Assembly: GCA_963765815.1 (NCBI GenBank)
Contig: CAVXXT010000007.1
Span: forward strand, 310,001-374,000
Direction: 5' to 3'
Source: DATLNF01 sp963765815
GTDB taxonomy: Bacteria > Actinomycetota > Actinomycetes > BP-191
Length of the DNA: 64,000 nt
Translations under genes and position numbers: made by a program
Notes under the pieces: model-generated
Seen by the model: the letters and a program-made list of their open reading frames with translations, nothing else
What the model was told of the DNA's origin: nothing
The model's database searches: none
Part shown: piece by piece, positions 61,108 to 64,000 of the stretch
How positions within the stretch are numbered: the stretch's first letter is position 1
How the letters are laid out: every line of letters begins with the position of its first letter

Positions 61108-62747
61108 ACCGCACCGGCCAGGGGCAGTGGGCGCTCGGCTACCGCGAGCCGCTGAACCGCAACGAGCAGATGAAGAAGGACAGCGACGGCCTCGAGTGCC
61201 GGGCGCGGATCGAGTCGGTCTACGCGCACGGCGGCTTCTCCTCGATCGACCCGTCGGACCTGCGCGGTCGCTTCCGCTGGTGGGGCCTCTACACCCAGCG
61301 CAAGCCCGGCATCCCCGGCGGCGCGACCGGCGCGCTCGAGCCCGAGGAGCTCGAGGACGAGTACTTCATGCTGCGCGTGCGCATCAACGGCGGGCAGCTG
61401 ACCAGCGAGCAGCTGCGGGTCATCGCCGACGTGTCCACGACATACGGTCGCGATGTCGCCGACGTGACGGACCGGCAGAACATCCAGCTGCACTGGATCC
61501 GCATCGAGGACGTGCCGACCATCTTCGCCGCGCTCGAGGCGGTCGGGCTGTCGACCTGCGAGGCGTGCGGTGACACGCCACGCGTCATGCTCGGCTGCCC
61601 GCTCGCCGGGGTGGCCGACGACGAGGTCATCGACGGCACCGCGGCGCTGCTGGAGACGACCGCGAGGTACGTCGGCGACCCGGCGTACTCGAACCTGCCG
61701 CGCAAGTTCAAGACCGCCATCTCCGGCTGCTCTGCCCATTGCACGTTGCACGAGATCAACGACGTCGCGTTCGTCGGCGTACGCGATGCGACCGGCACGC
61801 CGGGCTTCGACCTGTGGGTGGGTGGCGGGCTGTCGACCAACCCCAAGCTCGCCCAACGGCTCGGCGTCTTCGTCACCGCCGACGAGGTGCCGGAGGTCTG
61901 GGCCGGCGTCGTCTCGGTGTTCCGCGACTACGGCTACCGGCGCTCGCGTAACCGCGCGCGGCTGAAGTTCCTGATGTCCGACTGGGGGCCCGAGCGGTTC
62001 CGCGAGGTGCTGGAGACGGAGTACCTGCAGCGCTCCCTGCCCGACGGACCGGCCCCGACGGCGGCGGTCGGCGGGCGCGACCACGTCGGCGTCTTCGCTC
62101 AGCACGACGGCCGGCACTACGTCGGCTTCGCGCCGCGCGCCGGCCGTACGTCGGGCCGCCAGCTCGCGGCCGTCGCCGACCTCGCCGAGCGGTACGCCGG
62201 GGGTCGGGTGCGCACCACCACCGAGCAGAAGCTGGTCATCCTCGACGTGCCCACCGAGTCGGTCGACGCCCTGGTCGCCGAGCTCGAGGCAGCCGACCTG
62301 CGCGTGCGGCCGTCGGCGTTCCGTCGCGGCACGATGGCCTGCACGGGCATCGAGTTCTGCAAGCTCGCCCTGGTCGAGACGAAGGCCCGCGCCGAGTGGC
62401 TCTACACCGAGCTCGAGCAGCGGCTGCCCGGCTTCGACTCGCCGGTGCGCATCAACGTCAACGGCTGCCCCAACTCGTGCGCGCGGTTCCAGGTGGCCGA
62501 CATCGGTCTGATGGGCACCGTCGTCACCCGCGACGACGGGACCAAGGTCGACGGCTTCTCTGTTCATCTGGGTGGACATCTCGGTGACGACTCGGCGTTC
62601 GGCCGCAAGCTCCGCGGGGTGCGGATGCCGGCCGCTGACACCGCCGACTACGTCGAGCGGGTGCTGCGCCGCTTCGAGGCCGACCGCACTGACGGCGAGG
62701 TGTTCCACACCTGGGCCGCGCGCGCCGAGGAAGGGGCTCTGCAGTGA
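61104..62747 (+). CDS. Ferredoxin-dependent sulfite reductase (nitrite/sulfite reductase family)
   Basis: A 547-residue siroheme/[4Fe-4S] enzyme (GTG 61104). It has the duplicated ferredoxin-like and siroheme domains (DVTDRQNIQLHWIRIEDVP). The cluster ligands are in MACTGIEFCKLALVETK and NGCPNSCARFQVADIGLMG, the C-x5-C and C-x3-C pairs. Position in a sulfate-assimilation operon with APS reductase favours sulfite over nitrite. It reduces sulfite to sulfide. Confidence 0.92.
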   Translation: MNRTGQGQWALGYREPLNRNEQMKKDSDGLECRARIESVYAHGGFSSIDPSDLRGRFRWWGLYTQRKPGIPGGATGALEPEELEDEYFMLRVRINGGQLTSEQLRVIADVSTTYGRDVADVTDRQNIQLHWIRIEDVPTIFAALEAVGLSTCEACGDTPRVMLGCPLAGVADDEVIDGTAALLETTARYVGDPAYSNLPRKFKTAISGCSAHCTLHEINDVAFVGVRDATGTPGFDLWVGGGLSTNPKLAQRLGVFVTADEVPEVWAGVVSVFRDYGYRRSRNRARLKFLMSDWGPERFREVLETEYLQRSLPDGPAPTAAVGGRDHVGVFAQHDGRHYVGFAPRAGRTSGRQLAAVADLAERYAGGRVRTTTEQKLVILDVPTESVDALVAELEAADLRVRPSAFRRGTMACTGIEFCKLALVETKARAEWLYTELEQRLPGFDSPVRINVNGCPNSCARFQVADIGLMGTVVTRDDGTKVDGFSVHLGGHLGDDSAFGRKLRGVRMPAADTADYVERVLRRFEADRTDGEVFHTWAARAEEGALQ

Positions 62748-62905
62748 GCACACCCCACGCGTCGCCGTTCTACTGCCCCTACTGCGGCGAGGAGGACCTC
62801 GAGCCGTTCGGCGAGGACGCCGGCCGGTTCCACTGCCAGGCCTGCGACCGGCACTTCACCCTGCGCTTCGTGGGCGTCGGCGCGACACCGAGGGAGACCT
62901 CATGA
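62744..62905 (+). CDS. Zinc-ribbon micro-protein of the sulfur operon
   Basis: A 53-residue protein (GTG 62744) with two CxxC pairs: FYCPYCGEEDLEPF and FHCQACDRHFTLRFVG. It overlaps the sulfite reductase stop (GTGA) and the APS reductase start (ATGA), so it is certainly within the translated operon. Streptomyces operons have a similar small gene at this position. Possible redox or metal role; function unknown. Confidence 0.8.
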   Translation: MSTPHASPFYCPYCGEEDLEPFGEDAGRFHCQACDRHFTLRFVGVGATPRETS

Positions 62906-63591
62906 CCGCTCACGACCTGGGCTTCCGCGCAGTGCGGGCCGGCCACGACCTCGAGGACGCCTCCCCTCAGGACGTGCTGAAGTGGGCGATCACCGAGTTC
63001 GGCGATCGCTTCGCGATCGCGTCGTCGATGGCCGACGCGGTGCTCATCCACATGGCGTCGCAGATCGCCGACAACGTGCCGGTGCTCTTCCTCGACACCG
63101 GCTACCACTTCGCCGAGACCATCGGCACCCGCGACGCCATCGCGTCGACGTACGCCGTCGACGTGCAGACGATCACGCCGGAGCTCACCGTCGCGCAGCA
63201 GGATCTCCGCTACGGACCGCGACTGCACGAGCGCGACCCCGACAAGTGCTGCGCGATGCGCAAGGTGGCGCCGCTGTCGCGCGCGCTCGCGCCATACGAC
63301 GCGTGGGCCTCGGGCATCCGCCGCGACGAGGCGCGCACCCGCTTCGCGATCCGGGTCGTCGACTGGGACGACAAGCGCGGCAAGGTGAAGGTCAACCCGC
63401 TCGCCACCTGGACCGGGGCAGAGGTCGACGCCTACATCGCGGAGAACGGGATCCTCGTCAACCCGCTCCTGGCAGATGGCTTCCCGTCGATCGGCTGCCA
63501 GCCGTGCACCCGCCGCGTCGACCCGAGCGAGGACCCGCGCGCCGGTCGGTGGGCCGGGTCGTCGAAGACCGAGTGCGGGCTGCACCTGTGA
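62902..63591 (+). CDS. cysH: Adenylylsulfate (APS) reductase, thioredoxin-dependent
   Basis: A 229-residue protein. The [4Fe-4S] ligands CC (Cys116/117) and CxxC (Cys199/Cys202, GCQPCTRR) mark APS rather than PAPS specificity. The catalytic ECGLH cysteine is Cys225. The substrate loop IASSMADAVLIH replaces a PP-loop. It reduces APS to sulfite. Confidence 0.94.
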   Translation: MTAHDLGFRAVRAGHDLEDASPQDVLKWAITEFGDRFAIASSMADAVLIHMASQIADNVPVLFLDTGYHFAETIGTRDAIASTYAVDVQTITPELTVAQQDLRYGPRLHERDPDKCCAMRKVAPLSRALAPYDAWASGIRRDEARTRFAIRVVDWDDKRGKVKVNPLATWTGAEVDAYIAENGILVNPLLADGFPSIGCQPCTRRVDPSEDPRAGRWAGSSKTECGLHL

Positions 63592-63959
63592 GCTCGGGCC
63601 TCCTCCTCATCGGGCATGGCTCGCGGCGCGAGGACGCCAACGACGTCCTCCGCGCCGTCGCGTCGCGGCTGGCCGAGCGGCTGCCGTCGTACGTCGTGCA
63701 GCCGGCGTTCCTCGAGATCGGCGCGCCGACGATCGGCGAGGGCTACGACTCCCTCGCCGCAGCCGGCTGCACCGAGGTCGTCGTCGTGCCGTACTTCCTC
63801 TACCCCGGCAACCACACGTCGCGCGACATCCCCGAGCAGGTCGCCGCCGCCGCGGCGCGCCACCAGTCGACGACCGCGCGCATCACCCAGTCCTTGGACC
63901 TCGACGACCGCCTCGTCGACCTCGTCCTCACCCGTATCACCGAGACCTCACAAGCCTAA
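63588..63959 (+). CDS. Small sirohydrochlorin ferrochelatase (CbiX/SirB-like)
   Basis: A 123-residue single-domain chelatase (GTG 63588). LLLIGHGSRREDAND supplies the metal-binding His10, and VVVVPYFLYPGNHTSRDIPEQV the second histidine. It probably inserts iron into sirohydrochlorin for the sulfite reductase. The TAA at 63957-63959 is followed immediately by an IS end. Confidence 0.85.
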   Translation: MSSGLLLIGHGSRREDANDVLRAVASRLAERLPSYVVQPAFLEIGAPTIGEGYDSLAAAGCTEVVVVPYFLYPGNHTSRDIPEQVAAAAARHQSTTARITQSLDLDDRLVDLVLTRITETSQA

Positions 63960-64000
63960 GTCGTGATCTTGTGGTCAATCCACAGGCGTCCTTCCTGTGG
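63960..64000 (-). mobile_element. End of a second IS30-type element (continues beyond window)
   Basis: GTCGTGATCTTGTGGTCAATCC... at 63960-63986 matches the 27-bp inverted repeat of the element at 29468-30653 with one mismatch. The next bases (CGTCCTT) resemble the inner side of that element's right end (CGATCTT), so its transposase should lie on the minus strand outside the window. Confidence 0.8.

Noticed and set aside
61104..62747. Assimilatory nitrite reductase
   Set aside because: Same family, but the operon contains APS reductase, a siroheme methyltransferase and a chelatase, pointing to sulfite.

Overview
This is a GC-rich (about 70%), gene-dense stretch with many GTG starts and 4-nt start/stop overlaps. 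It reads as the chromosome of a Gram-positive actinobacterium. Futalosine-pathway genes, DUF3027, DUF3263 and DUF3352 proteins, a stand-alone groEL under CIRCE, a glucosyl-3-phosphoglycerate synthase and a 1.6k-residue NAD-glutamate dehydrogenase together suggest Propionibacteriales (Nocardioides-like). That genus-level call is an inference. No rRNA, tRNA or CRISPR array was seen.

Layout. 1-6.3 kb: a truncated sacsin/Hsp90-type ATPase and a DUF3027 gene (-), then an MFS carrier, a J-domain protein, and mqnB and mqnD of the futalosine menaquinone route (+). 6.3-11.1 kb: cold-shock protein, DUF3352 protein, small proteins, a LarE sulfur transferase overlapping a NIL-domain gene, and a LURP-one-like protein. 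11.3-14.5 kb: groEL with two CIRCE operators and an embedded promoter, then an insertion sequence whose ends each carry a two-module repeat. 14.5-16.2 kb: a SAM-I riboswitch, a threonine-synthase-like enzyme and an overlapping ubiquitin-like sulfur carrier, best read as a MetM/MetO homocysteine synthase pair. 16.3-29.5 kb: gpgS and a HAD phosphatase, a tandem GNAT protein, two secreted CocE/NonD hydrolases, a CDC48-like ATPase, a methyltransferase, LytR_C and DUF3263 genes, and an M16 protease pair. Two long perfect hairpins flank one of the hydrolases. 29.5-30.7 kb: an IS30-family element that supplies the stop codon of the NAD-glutamate dehydrogenase gene (30.6-35.5 kb).

35.5-42.3 kb holds a threonine/serine dehydratase, a GlcD-type oxidase, secreted proteins, a VOC protein, a gamma carbonic anhydrase and a DAO-type oxidoreductase. 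42.2-48.8 kb (-) is a branched-chain-amino-acid-type ABC system with unusual fusions: an MFS-ATPase polypeptide, and a permease-permease-ATPase polypeptide. It is riddled with single-base insertions between about 43.2 and 47.0 kb that look like a local sequence-quality problem. 48.9-53.0 kb (+) carries M20 peptidase, degenerate EAL, GNAT and MenC/NSAR-family genes. Menaquinone is made here by the futalosine route, so the last gene is probably an N-succinylamino acid racemase, and the set resembles the D- to L-amino-acid conversion pathway. 53-59.1 kb has a serine hydrolase, an ABC substrate-binding lipoprotein, an amidase and a PucR regulator.

59.1-64 kb is a sulfate assimilation operon. It starts with a cysteine-type leader peptide and attenuator-like inverted repeat. 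The genes that follow are an odd compressed CysD/CysN composite, uroporphyrinogen-III methyltransferase, sulfite reductase, a zinc-ribbon micro-protein, APS reductase and a small ferrochelatase, all overlapping by 4 nt. The window ends inside a second copy of the IS30-type inverted repeat. Sulfur handling is a recurring theme (LarE-NIL, MetM/MetO with SAM riboswitch, cys operon), and the best candidates for unusual biology lie there.
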